Virus record (IMG/VR): IMGVR_UViG_3300032323_003781
Span: 1 to 48,447 of that record
Length of the DNA: 48,447 bases
Reading direction: 5' to 3' (one strand)
Source: a virus
Position 1 is the first letter of the stretch, and the number at the start of each line of letters is the position of its first letter. Both the position numbers and the translations under genes were made by a program. Below, piece by piece: positions 32,948 to 41,585 of the stretch. Under the pieces are notes generated by a model. It saw only the letters and a program-made list of their open reading frames with translations. It did no database searches and had not been told where the DNA came from.

Positions 32948-33793
32948 TTATGTTTTTTTTAATTCGTAACTATTCCATCCCCAATTTTCACCATTTGAGG
33001 TTTCTGTAAAATTATTTACACATACAAATCTGTCGTTCATAGGAAGGATTTCACCTGGTAATGAGTTTTTGGTAGTCCCATGATTCAAATGAAAAACATG
33101 GGTATTTGATTTTTTTGTTTTATATTTCAAGGCTCCTTTTTTCATTAAATTTGAATCTGCAAAACATCTCCCCCCAAAAGATTCTTCGAAACCTTTTATT
33201 CCATACCATACATCTTTGTGTGCAAATTGAAAGTCACCACACCCAACAACCAAAGACCAAATATCCCCTGAATCCCAAACCGCTTTACCATCAATAACAG
33301 CATCTGGTTGTTGTTTGAAATTTGATGAATTGTTTCTTATTTCTTCAAATAATTTTTGACTGTCATTAAATTTAAGATGAAATTCTTCAGGAACGTCTAT
33401 TCTTGCCGAAGTATAAAGAGTATTTTTTTCAAAATCATTTAAATTTAATTTTCCAACTAAAACGTCAATATTTGTGACTAAAATCCAATCGTTAGTCGCT
33501 CTCCTAATACCAATATTTCTAGCAATAACCTCAACGATTGAGTAATTTTGATATTCAGGGTTATTTTTTAATATATCCTGTTTAGTAACAATATATGATA
33601 TAATTTTTTGTTTATTGTTTATACTATAGATGGTTTCTTCTATCAGTGATTTTCCATTAGAGTTCCAGTCAACATAGATAATCTCATCAAATGATTCACT
33701 TAGTATGTTTAACGAGTGTTTAAATCTATGTACAAGATTACCGCCGTAGTTATCGTTTTTGCCAATCAAAACAACTGAAATTTTATTCTCCAT
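32948..33793 (-). CDS. Glycosyltransferase, GT-A family
   Basis: A 281-residue GT2-like enzyme. ISVVLIGKNDNYGGN opens the Rossmann-like half, IIYVDWNSNGKS binds the nucleotide, and NDWILVTNIDVLVG (about 110-123) provides the DxD-like site. GIKGFEESFGGRCFADSNLM is the acceptor-side loop with a likely catalytic acid. The C-terminus ends in a conserved HLNHGTTKNS region. Donor unknown. It starts 96 bases after the DUF6165 gene. Confidence 0.8.
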   Translation of the reverse strand: MENKISVVLIGKNDNYGGNLVHRFKHSLNILSESFDEIIYVDWNSNGKSLIEETIYSINNKQKIISYIVTKQDILKNNPEYQNYSIVEVIARNIGIRRATNDWILVTNIDVLVGKLNLNDFEKNTLYTSARIDVPEEFHLKFNDSQKLFEEIRNNSSNFKQQPDAVIDGKAVWDSGDIWSLVVGCGDFQFAHKDVWYGIKGFEESFGGRCFADSNLMKKGALKYKTKKSNTHVFHLNHGTTKNSLPGEILPMNDRFVCVNNFTETSNGENWGWNSYELKKT

Positions 33794-33817
33794 TATCTTT
33801 CTATTTTTTTATAAAGT

Positions 33818-33862
33818 TTATCACAGAAATTTTTACTAGTTACAGAACTAGTATGGTGATAA
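33818..33862. other. Nested inverted repeat in the glycan block
   Basis: TTATCAC (33818-33824) pairs with GTGATAA (33856-33862), and inside that ACTAGT (33835-33840) pairs with ACTAGT (33847-33852). It lies in the only sizeable gap in this part of the gene block. No U-tract follows, so it does not look like an ordinary terminator. It may be an RNA structure or a scar of recombination. Confidence 0.35.
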
Positions 33863-33889
33863 GTTCCCAAAATGTTCCAAATAAACTCA

Positions 33890-34273
33890 TTAGTTATATT
33901 TTACATATTCTTTTACCTCTCTTATTTCAGAATTGGTAATAAGGTTTATTTCGTTCTTTAATATAAATCTTTGGTCGTTTGTGATGTACACTTTTCTCGA
34001 AAGATCTATAAAATCGTCTTCAAAACTTTTTTCATTTTCAAGCATCCTCAACTTGTCTTCGACATTCCAAAGTTTTTCATTTACATCGCATAATTGGTGA
34101 TACAAATCTTCTATTTTAGGTCTGTCCAAATAAATTGATGACAAATTATAAAGTAACTCGAATTCTTTATTAATCAAGATTAATTTTTTTTCGTTATCTA
34201 TTTTAATTTTTTTAACGTGTAGAATTGATAATTTATCAATTAATTCACCAACACTTATAGGCACGTAAATCAT
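33890..34273 (-). CDS. DUF6165 family protein
   Basis: A 127-residue protein. It begins MIYVPISVGELIDKLSILHV, then has a helix-rich stretch LYHQLCDVNEKLWNVEDKLR and the typical end FIDLSRKVYITNDQRFILKN. This matches DUF6165, a family of unknown function often encoded beside glycosyltransferases. It overlaps the GT gene upstream by 4 bases. It may be a partner or regulator of a neighbouring transferase (inference). Confidence 0.8.
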   Translation of the reverse strand: MIYVPISVGELIDKLSILHVKKIKIDNEKKLILINKEFELLYNLSSIYLDRPKIEDLYHQLCDVNEKLWNVEDKLRMLENEKSFEDDFIDLSRKVYITNDQRFILKNEINLITNSEIREVKEYVKYN

Positions 34274-34974
34274 TTAATATAAATTAAATCTTTATCAAAT
34301 ATATGTTCTACTTGATGAAAGCTAGGTGGATTATGTCTTGAATATACGGTAACATTTTTTAAACCTAACTTACTAATTATGTATAAAATTGAAGTTTCAA
34401 CAGTATAAATATGTTTGGCTTTGAGCAACAACCCAATCCAATCGAAAAGATTGTCCCACCCTAGGTATATCATTTCTATTGCGTTTTCATACTCGCCCAT
34501 ATGTGAACATGGTTGTGAATGTGGCGGAGAACCATACATTCTATTAACAAAAACAAATTCTCTATCATTAGCATCAAAATAATCAATTAATTTCTGTTCT
34601 CTTTCTAGATTTCTTTCGAAGGTAAAATGTTCAATCCAGTCACTAAAATCCATATCAAGTAATTTATATTTTGCATGCATTACAGAGCCATTATAATGTC
34701 TATCAAAATGTTGAATTGGTAGATATACGTCGTACCAATTAATCAACATAGGTTTTGAATGACCCTCGTTGTAGATGTTTTTATATGGAAAATCAATGTT
34801 TTCATTAACAAATATCAAACCGTTAATTTTAATATAATCTTTAATGAATTCAAATTGTGAGATAACTGGCCATATAACTGTATATCCTTTAATTAAATAA
34901 TCTTTTGCAATTTTTTGTGTGAAAAAAATATCACCAATTCCTGCGGGTTGTCGTATTAAACAAATTTTAGACAT
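34270..34974 (-). CDS. GT-B glycosyltransferase-like protein (family 9 type)
   Basis: A 234-residue protein. ICLIRQPAGIGDIFFTQKIA resembles the G-x-G-D turn at the start of GT9 heptosyltransferases. The late segment AKHIYTVETSILYIISKLGL, then VTVYSRHNPPSF, matches the nucleotide-binding half of that fold. It is shorter than usual GT9 enzymes (about 330 residues), so part of the acceptor domain may be missing. ATGA-type overlap links it to the DUF6165 gene, and an 8-base overlap links it to the GT10 gene. Confidence 0.65.
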   Translation of the reverse strand: MSKICLIRQPAGIGDIFFTQKIAKDYLIKGYTVIWPVISQFEFIKDYIKINGLIFVNENIDFPYKNIYNEGHSKPMLINWYDVYLPIQHFDRHYNGSVMHAKYKLLDMDFSDWIEHFTFERNLEREQKLIDYFDANDREFVFVNRMYGSPPHSQPCSHMGEYENAIEMIYLGWDNLFDWIGLLLKAKHIYTVETSILYIISKLGLKNVTVYSRHNPPSFHQVEHIFDKDLIYIK

Positions 34975-35785
34975 ATTCTTTTAAGTAGTTTTCAAAAATC
35001 CAATCTTCTAACACACTATACTTCAGAACTCTATTAAAGTTATCTTTGATAGCTTCTATTTTTGATTGATATAACTCTTCGGTTAGTTCAGACAGGTCAA
35101 ATGTACCATCAAAAAAAATTATCCCTTCGGAGTTGAAATATTTTACAACATTTTTTGTGCCCATGTAAATTGGTACAGTACCAGTTGCAAAACAATCTAA
35201 TATTTTTTCTGTAAAATAGGTATCATAGGTATCATTTTCAACTGCAAATGAAAAACGGTAATTTTTTAAACCAATTTCTTTATTTGGAATTTCTTTAATA
35301 CCTCGACCGAAAACATCAATTTTATCAATGTTATTCATTGCAAAATCATGTCTAATTTCATGTTGACGTGTCCATCTTTTGTTTGATGTAATCATCGAGA
35401 CCATCTTTGTCTTCGGGTGAATTCCAAATTCTTTAATATAACTACCATATGCTGGTGTCCATTTGAACTTTGGATTCAATGAAAGTAGTTCATCATTGTG
35501 GGTCCAAATCTGTTCGAACGTATTTAAAACATCATCTAAGTTCGATTTGATGTTATCAATGGCACCACCATCAAATTTTCTTGATTCAATTACCCAAAGG
35601 AATTTTTTTTTAACACCATTGTCAACCTTATGGTCCTCAATACCCTTGAACAAATCATTGTCTAAGTAAACTGAAATCGGGTTTTCGTAACTATTGAAAC
35701 ACCATTCGATAAATTTGGGGGGTTTATTTGCTGTAGAACCTTTGTCGTGAGCAAAGTTTCTTGATAACATATTTAATTTAACCAT
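34967..35785 (-). CDS. GT10 alpha-1,3/4-fucosyltransferase-like protein
   Basis: A 272-residue protein. The signature RFSFAVENDTYDTYFTEKIL, then DCFATGTVPIYMGTKNV, is the donor-binding motif of GT10 fucosyltransferases (F-x-x-x-x-E-N-x(4)-Y-x-T-E-K-x(6)-G-x-V-P). The N-terminal half provides the acceptor domain (LWVIESRKFDGGAIDNIKS). The donor would normally be GDP-L-fucose. It overlaps the GT11 gene by 13 bases. Confidence 0.88.
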   Translation of the reverse strand: MVKLNMLSRNFAHDKGSTANKPPKFIEWCFNSYENPISVYLDNDLFKGIEDHKVDNGVKKKFLWVIESRKFDGGAIDNIKSNLDDVLNTFEQIWTHNDELLSLNPKFKWTPAYGSYIKEFGIHPKTKMVSMITSNKRWTRQHEIRHDFAMNNIDKIDVFGRGIKEIPNKEIGLKNYRFSFAVENDTYDTYFTEKILDCFATGTVPIYMGTKNVVKYFNSEGIIFFDGTFDLSELTEELYQSKIEAIKDNFNRVLKYSVLEDWIFENYLKEYV

Positions 35786-36582
35786 CCGTCTTCATATTTA
35801 ACTTCGACAACAGTCCAATATGGTTCATAAATATCTTTATAATTTCTTGGTCCTCTCGGTCCAAACCAAATAGACGGCGCTACTATTTTTTTATTGGGGT
35901 TATTATTTAAAAAACTTCCCCACCATGAGAATGTAGAATTCACAATGATATTATTTTTACACAATGACATTAACCACAATTCTCTATAATCTTCATCGTC
36001 CACGTAATTTACATTATCAAACTTGAGATTTTCTTTTACCCATACTTTATCATCACTAAAAACAAATACGTGAGAATATTCACCGATCTCTTTAATGGCG
36101 TTTTCAATATATTTCTCAGTCGCAATTGGGTGGATATCAGGATTCATAAAACAATCACCCCTCCTAATGTGAATTGACAGTGTTTTTTCTTCATTCAGTT
36201 CAGGATGTTTCTCCAACATCTCATTAATAAATTCTTTGGTAGGTGAGAAGGTGTTTCTGATTTGGTTGTCTTGACCCAAAAAATTTTTTGAACTTTGAAA
36301 GTATCCATCAAATACTGTATTGTTTTCTTTGACATGTACCTCACTATACTCCCATGGACCCTCACTTACTTTTTCAAAACCATCAATATTATCTACAAAC
36401 TTTAATTTTCTGAAAATATTATTTAAGTAGTTTTCTGTTTGTCTACCTTGCATTGGAGTCCACGATTTAGGGATAAAAACCACTTCTCTGTTGTGTATCA
36501 TACCTTGTGCTATAGCATGAGCGGCTTGGAAAATTTGATTACCTAACCCCCCCATCAAATTACATGATATCAAATTATTCAT
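35773..36582 (-). CDS. GT11 alpha-1,2-fucosyltransferase-like protein
   Basis: A 269-residue protein. ISCNLMGGLGNQIFQAAHAI is the classic GT11 start, LSIHIRRGDCF is the H-x-R-R-x-D donor motif, and IIVNSTFSWWGSFLNNN with KIVAPSIWFGP forms motif III. The donor should be a GDP-6-deoxy-L-sugar or related GDP-L-hexose. It stands 13 bases after the UDP-glucose dehydrogenase gene. Length is close to the usual 280-300. Confidence 0.9.
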   Translation of the reverse strand: MNNLISCNLMGGLGNQIFQAAHAIAQGMIHNREVVFIPKSWTPMQGRQTENYLNNIFRKLKFVDNIDGFEKVSEGPWEYSEVHVKENNTVFDGYFQSSKNFLGQDNQIRNTFSPTKEFINEMLEKHPELNEEKTLSIHIRRGDCFMNPDIHPIATEKYIENAIKEIGEYSHVFVFSDDKVWVKENLKFDNVNYVDDEDYRELWLMSLCKNNIIVNSTFSWWGSFLNNNPNKKIVAPSIWFGPRGPRNYKDIYEPYWTVVEVKYEDGWLN

Positions 36583-36595
36583 ATTATTAATTTTT

Positions 36596-37756
36596 TCATT
36601 GTAAATTTATAACAAAACCATCAGGTTTTGTATTTTTTTTATAAAATTTTAATCTTCCATCATATTGTACGATTAGTTTTGAAAGTTGTTCGATAACCTC
36701 ATCAATTTCAATAACATTTAAATAATACCCCTCATCTAACAAATCTAAACAAAGTTTGAATTGTTGGGACTCCTCTATGATATCTGTTCCTTTTTTGTAT
36801 GTTATGTAATTCATAACAAATGGCACACTTTTATCGGGATTTTGTTTCATAAAAAAGTCTTTCAAAAACAATGCGTGTTCTTTGTTAGACTCATCAACAG
36901 TTAATGGTAAATTTAAATTCATCCCAAGTTTTTTAGCGTAATAACCTAAAGATCTATTGTCTCTTGGTAAACAGGGACCACCGAATCCAAATCCATATTT
37001 CATATATTTTTTTCCAACTCTACTATCTGAGCTAATAGCTTCTAAAACATTGGTAATTTCATTATCTAAATTAGATTTGGATAGAATATCACCCATCATA
37101 TTTGCATAACTAATTTTGGTTGTCAAAAAACAATTAATACCAATTTTTGTTATTTCAGCAGCTTTACATGACATTATGTGGGCATTTACTACTGTTGTTT
37201 GTATTTTAGTGTATATTTTAATTAAATCGTTGGATAATTCTTGGTGATCTGTACCAATCAAAACAATATCAGATTCTTTAAGACCTTTGACAATTTCTCC
37301 TTGAGCAATAAACTCAGGGTTATATGCAACCTGAACCTTGAGTTTAGATAGTTTTTTTTGAACCTGATCCACATCACCAGGGTTTGTGGTGCATCCAACA
37401 ATAAACTTCTTTCCATACAAAGGAATTTCTAATCTTGAGGCTTCATAAAAATCATTAACAACTTCAAAAACAGCGGTTGTATCATAATTACCTTCTGTTG
37501 TCGATGGAGTTGCTACAAACGTGAATATAATATCGCATTGTTCGATAATTTCTATATTGTTAGTTGTTGCGCTGAAATTACGTACTTCAAGTAACATTTT
37601 CTGAACTGAAGGTTCATTTGAATTGGAAAAACGTTGGTTTAAATTGTATACATATCCCTTTCTTATATCTGACACAAAAACTGAGTAACCAACTTTTTCA
37701 CACAATAGGGCAAAAGTTAGACCTAATCTTCCAGCACCAATTACACCTATTTTCAT
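36596..37756 (-). CDS. UDP-glucose 6-dehydrogenase family protein
   Basis: A 386-residue enzyme that would oxidise a UDP- or GDP-hexose to its uronate using two NAD+. The NAD-binding VIGAGRLGLTFAL is at 5-17. YNPEFIAQGEIVKG (145-158) aligns with the family NPEFLREG loop, and KIGINCFLTTKISYANMMGD (204-223) carries the Lys/Asn pair. GFGFGGPCLPRDNRSL holds the catalytic Cys262. Sequence outside the core is divergent, so substrate choice (UDP-glucose or GDP-mannose) is not settled. It overlaps the NAD synthetase gene by 4 bases. Confidence 0.87.
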   Translation of the reverse strand: MKIGVIGAGRLGLTFALLCEKVGYSVFVSDIRKGYVYNLNQRFSNSNEPSVQKMLLEVRNFSATTNNIEIIEQCDIIFTFVATPSTTEGNYDTTAVFEVVNDFYEASRLEIPLYGKKFIVGCTTNPGDVDQVQKKLSKLKVQVAYNPEFIAQGEIVKGLKESDIVLIGTDHQELSNDLIKIYTKIQTTVVNAHIMSCKAAEITKIGINCFLTTKISYANMMGDILSKSNLDNEITNVLEAISSDSRVGKKYMKYGFGFGGPCLPRDNRSLGYYAKKLGMNLNLPLTVDESNKEHALFLKDFFMKQNPDKSVPFVMNYITYKKGTDIIEESQQFKLCLDLLDEGYYLNVIEIDEVIEQLSKLIVQYDGRLKFYKKNTKPDGFVINLQ

Positions 37757-38547
37757 ATAATTTCTTTGTTTTTTAGAGAAAAAAATGGGATTGATACCAT
37801 TTTATGTTTATTTTTTTTATTGAGATTTGTAAAAATAGCAATAATTTTAGATTCTTTATCGCTATAACTAGATTTATTTATACCATACTCCATTACCCAT
37901 TCTAACTCTTCATATGTAGCACCAATTTGTTTTTCATCATTTCTGTTGTCGTCCCATAATCCATCGGTTGGTTCCGCATCAACGATCTCGTGACTGACAC
38001 CTAAATGGATACCTAAATTTTTAACTTCAGTTTTGTATAGGTCGGCAATTGGCGAAATGTCAACCCCACCATCACCATACTTTGTGTAAAAACCTACACC
38101 GAAATCTTCAACCTTATTACCAGTACCAACAACAATTCCATTAGTTGATGATGCAATTTGATATAAAGTCATCATCCTTAATCTCGATTTTGAATTAGCA
38201 AACCCTAACTCAGAGTTATAAACCTCTTGGAAAATAGGATGTGATTTAAATTCTTCGAATGTTTTGCTCAAATCAACATTTATACTAATCACATTTTTTT
38301 TAAATTTTGAACACAAATCTGTCATATGTTTCTCTGACAACTCGGTATTTTTGGGCGCGGAGTTCAATGGTATCCCAACAACAATTGTCGGTAACCCTGT
38401 TCTAGCACATAAGGTAGAAACTACGGCCGAATCAATCCCACCTGAAACCCCTACAACTAAAGTATCAATGTTGTTTGACTTTACATAATCTTTAATCCAT
38501 TCTTGGATCAGGATTGATAGGTTATAATAATCCATAATTCTATTCAT
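37753..38547 (-). CDS. nadE: NH3-dependent NAD synthetase
   Basis: A 264-residue enzyme that amidates nicotinic acid adenine dinucleotide to NAD+. The ATP-pyrophosphatase loop GVSGGIDS is at 33-40. VVGTGNKVEDFGVGFYTKYG, then GDGGVDISPIADLYKTEV, is the nicotinate/ATP-binding motif of NadE. No glutaminase domain is present, so ammonia is the nitrogen source. It is translationally coupled (ATGA overlaps) to a GT gene and to the NAD-dependent dehydrogenase. It may refill NAD+ used by those enzymes or lost to host NAD-depleting defences (inference). Confidence 0.93.
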   Translation of the reverse strand: MNRIMDYYNLSILIQEWIKDYVKSNNIDTLVVGVSGGIDSAVVSTLCARTGLPTIVVGIPLNSAPKNTELSEKHMTDLCSKFKKNVISINVDLSKTFEEFKSHPIFQEVYNSELGFANSKSRLRMMTLYQIASSTNGIVVGTGNKVEDFGVGFYTKYGDGGVDISPIADLYKTEVKNLGIHLGVSHEIVDAEPTDGLWDDNRNDEKQIGATYEELEWVMEYGINKSSYSDKESKIIAIFTNLNKKNKHKMVSIPFFSLKNKEII

Positions 38548-39269
38548 AATCTCAACAAATTCAGTTTGGATTTAATTCTTATTTCATTAGCACATTTTGA
38601 TTGTACATTGACTCCTCCTGCAGCACTTCGGGTTTTATGGTCGTTATAAGGTGATGTTTCATTATAAACATATAACACTTTATTTATAAATTTGTAGTGT
38701 TTCTCACCACAAAGTTCTAATAACGGAAAAGAATATGCCACATCAGCGCCTGACTTATAGTAATCACCATTGTTATCCAAAAAATTTTCTTTAGGTATGT
38801 TTTTCCATAAAAAAGATTTCCAGGTTCGTAAATGAGAAAATCTAAAATCATCGGTCCTTATTGTATCAGGGTTACATTTCTGTGAAAACCCTTGAATACC
38901 ATTACTGTACATAAAAGAACCATTAGTTAACCAAGTGTTACCATCTGAATAAATTTTATTTATCAAACTTAAAACATCATTACCTAACAAAAAATCGTCA
39001 CCGTCGACTTCTACTATGATATCTTCATCATCGAAATTAGAAATTAATTCATCTAAATTTCGTAACTTAAATTTTTTTTCGGTATTCTCTATTAATTTAA
39101 ATCGGTCGTCATTGTGGATCAATTCTTTTACTAGATCCGAACCATTGTCTGTTGACACATCATCGATCAGAAAAACTTCAAAATCTTTGAAGTTTTGAAT
39201 TTTTATACTGTCAATATAAGTTTTCAAATAATTTTTTGCATTCCAAAAACAAGAAACAATTTTGATCAT
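38544..39269 (-). CDS. Glycosyltransferase, GT2 type
   Basis: A 241-residue GT2 enzyme. IKIVSCFWNAKNYLKTYIDS opens the fold, EVFLIDDVSTDNGSDLV binds the nucleotide (DDxSTD), and IIVEVDGDDFLLGNDV (about 84-99) provides the DxD-type metal site. A short C-terminal tail follows. The donor and acceptor are unknown. It overlaps nadE by 4 bases and begins one base after the bifunctional GT gene ends. Confidence 0.87.
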   Translation of the reverse strand: MIKIVSCFWNAKNYLKTYIDSIKIQNFKDFEVFLIDDVSTDNGSDLVKELIHNDDRFKLIENTEKKFKLRNLDELISNFDDEDIIVEVDGDDFLLGNDVLSLINKIYSDGNTWLTNGSFMYSNGIQGFSQKCNPDTIRTDDFRFSHLRTWKSFLWKNIPKENFLDNNGDYYKSGADVAYSFPLLELCGEKHYKFINKVLYVYNETSPYNDHKTRSAAGGVNVQSKCANEIRIKSKLNLLRL

Positions 39270-39270
39270 A

Positions 39271-40914
39271 TCATGCCCCCTGATTAATCAATTTATAATA
39301 TTTATCCTCTATTAATTCAACAACAACATTACTGTCAAACTTATTTAATTCCTCATTCGATGGTGGAGTAATTAAATTTTTATCTAGAATATTACCTGAA
39401 GAATCTACTTTATAAATCCAAGCGGGTTTTCCACAAAACCAACTTTCAATGGTAGTACGACCTAATAAAATTCCCGCAGTCTCACTAACTCTTTTAATGA
39501 AGTCTTCAGTTTTCCATGTCGAGTTAAAATATTTAACATGTGTATTTTTCAATATATCCTGTAAATAGTTTGATTTATTATCACCAACTAACCATAATTC
39601 TTTACCATTTTCTTTGGAGTAGGAAATTAAATCTTTAATTGTATTTTCTCTTAAATAGTCAATACTACCGACAAACAAGACTGCGTTTTCAACGTTTGTG
39701 TTTTTATTTGAAAACCGATTCTTATCTACAGGATTATAAATAACCGAAGTTTTATCTTTAGGTATTTCGTAAACATCAATTATGTGTTGTTGAATTTCAG
39801 GTCGTATACAAATGTACTCTCTGATCGTATCATTGATAACTGGTTTTTCTAAACTTATTACTTCTGAATGTATTGTAGAAATTTTTGGTATATTGGGATA
39901 AAGTTGACAAATAAAATTTGTTGTAGGTTCATGTTGAACATGAATAATGTCGAAGTTTACTTCAGAAACTTTGTACATTGTATTTGGAGTCGAAACGACC
40001 ATACCTTGTGGAGTATTTAAACTCCATTTACCATCACCTAACTTGAATCCTGGAGGTTCTTGCAATGAATATGTTTTAATACCAAGTCTCTTGGCCATAT
40101 CCTCAAGAGGTTTTCCAACATCCGAAAGCACGGTAACATCATGACCTAACCCAACCAATGTTCGTGCTAACTCATAGACATAAACTTCAGATCCTGTAAA
40201 TGTTTTAAAAAAAAGACAAGAAAGGAGAATCTTAAGTTTTTCACTCTTTTTCTTGGGTACGATCTTGGGTAATTCACTAGAATATCTTTCACTAAATTGT
40301 ATTCTATTTCTTTCCCATTTTTCATTGGTCATACCAATCGATTTATGAGTTACTCTAATATCGAACATCACTCCAATTTGTACTCCTTCTAAAAAATTTT
40401 GGAATGAAAAATTTACATCATAAAAATGGAAACCTTCTACAGTTTCATCAAATCTTTTTTTAATCCTAGACTTACTCAAACAAATAAATAATCCATCGAC
40501 AATAACTACGTCCTTTAATTTATCGCCAAGGCTCGAACTGTACTTTGATTCCCACTTTTTACCTTCACTTTCATGGTTAACTATTCCATACATTTTACTC
40601 CTATCTTCCCACCACATTCCACTTTTTGGCATATGACTAGTACCAGCAAGACCTATAATACCATGTGGATTTTTTTCGAAATGTCTGACTAATTTTTTGA
40701 CCCAATTTTTAGTGTCGAAATAAATGTCATCGTGACACAATACTACAATATCATTTGTAGATTCTTCTAGTATTTCGTTATAGACTTCTGTTAATGAACG
40801 TCCATCGGGATTTACTTTTTCAATAATCTCGATTTTGGGGTGTCCACTTGATTTACGAAGTAATTCTTTGAATTCTTCGGAAGATTTTCTTGTACTATAT
40901 CCTACTGTTATCAT
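39271..40914 (-). CDS. Two-domain glycosyltransferase (GT2-like plus GT4)
   Basis: A 547-residue fusion. The N-terminal 215 residues resemble the GT2-like domain with ITVGYSTRKSSEEFKELLR and DIVVLCHDDIYFDTKNWVKK, where CHDD replaces the DxD; HRVTHKSIGM-type segments follow. The rest is a GT4 GT-B enzyme with LLSCLFFKTFTGSEVYVYEL, FDIIHVQHEPTTNFI, IYNPVDKNRFS and an end GRTTIESWFCGKPAWIYKVD carrying the E-x(7)-G donor site. Two successive sugar additions by one protein are possible. It ends close to the dUTPase gene. Confidence 0.85.
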   Translation of the reverse strand: MITVGYSTRKSSEEFKELLRKSSGHPKIEIIEKVNPDGRSLTEVYNEILEESTNDIVVLCHDDIYFDTKNWVKKLVRHFEKNPHGIIGLAGTSHMPKSGMWWEDRSKMYGIVNHESEGKKWESKYSSSLGDKLKDVVIVDGLFICLSKSRIKKRFDETVEGFHFYDVNFSFQNFLEGVQIGVMFDIRVTHKSIGMTNEKWERNRIQFSERYSSELPKIVPKKKSEKLKILLSCLFFKTFTGSEVYVYELARTLVGLGHDVTVLSDVGKPLEDMAKRLGIKTYSLQEPPGFKLGDGKWSLNTPQGMVVSTPNTMYKVSEVNFDIIHVQHEPTTNFICQLYPNIPKISTIHSEVISLEKPVINDTIREYICIRPEIQQHIIDVYEIPKDKTSVIYNPVDKNRFSNKNTNVENAVLFVGSIDYLRENTIKDLISYSKENGKELWLVGDNKSNYLQDILKNTHVKYFNSTWKTEDFIKRVSETAGILLGRTTIESWFCGKPAWIYKVDSSGNILDKNLITPPSNEELNKFDSNVVVELIEDKYYKLINQGA

Positions 40915-40916
40915 AA

Positions 40917-41585
40917 TTAAATTCCTGTTGAACCGAAACCATTTTCGCCTCTGTCTTTTTCTTGTATACTATCTAGTTGTTGTAAAATAACTACAGACCC
41001 AACATAAACAGGATATAGTCCACATTGAGCAATTTTTTGTTGTTTTTTTATAAAAATTGATTCAGACGTTGTATTATAAACTATTACTTTTATTTCACCA
41101 TTGTAACCTGAATCTATTGTTCCTGGACTATTTAATACTACCAACCCTTGGTTGATTGCTAGTCCACTTTTAGTTCGCACTTGAAGTTCATTATACGCTG
41201 GAATGTCAAACTTTAACCCAGTCGGTATCAAAGCTCTTTGAAATCCACCCAACTCATAATCTATAACTGAGTGTAAATCAAAACATGAATCAGTTCCATA
41301 ATTGTATTTTGGATCAACAGCATCTGGATGAATTTTAACATAATTCAATCTAATTCGACCATCAAAAACATTTTCACTAATTATGTTTGAATTTTCACTC
41401 GAAGAAAGAGTTTCTATTAGTTTTTCAAAATCTACACCAAGTTTTTCTGACAAATTAGATAATTCATTATCTCCATTTTCTTCGAGATTACGTGACAACT
41501 CTTTCAACTCCTCATGTAATTGATCAAGTGTTGAATCTAAATCAAAGTCCTCTTTATTTTCATTTAAATTTGAATCTTTCATCAT
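40917..41585 (-). CDS. dut: dUTPase with helical N-terminal extension
   Basis: A 222-residue trimeric-type dUTP diphosphatase. The last 140 residues hold the five motifs: GTDSCFDLHS (I), VRTKSGLA (II), GTIDSGYNGEIKV with the catalytic Asp (III), KIAQCGLYPV (IV) and the P-loop-like RGENGFGSTG (V). Motif I departs from GxAGYDL. The extra N-terminal 80 residues are acidic coiled-coil (DSTLDQLHEELKELSRNLEE) and unusual for the family, so they may mediate binding to a partner. It lies amid glycan genes with a 4-base overlap to the exonuclease. Confidence 0.93.
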   Translation of the reverse strand: MMKDSNLNENKEDFDLDSTLDQLHEELKELSRNLEENGDNELSNLSEKLGVDFEKLIETLSSSENSNIISENVFDGRIRLNYVKIHPDAVDPKYNYGTDSCFDLHSVIDYELGGFQRALIPTGLKFDIPAYNELQVRTKSGLAINQGLVVLNSPGTIDSGYNGEIKVIVYNTTSESIFIKKQQKIAQCGLYPVYVGSVVILQQLDSIQEKDRGENGFGSTGI

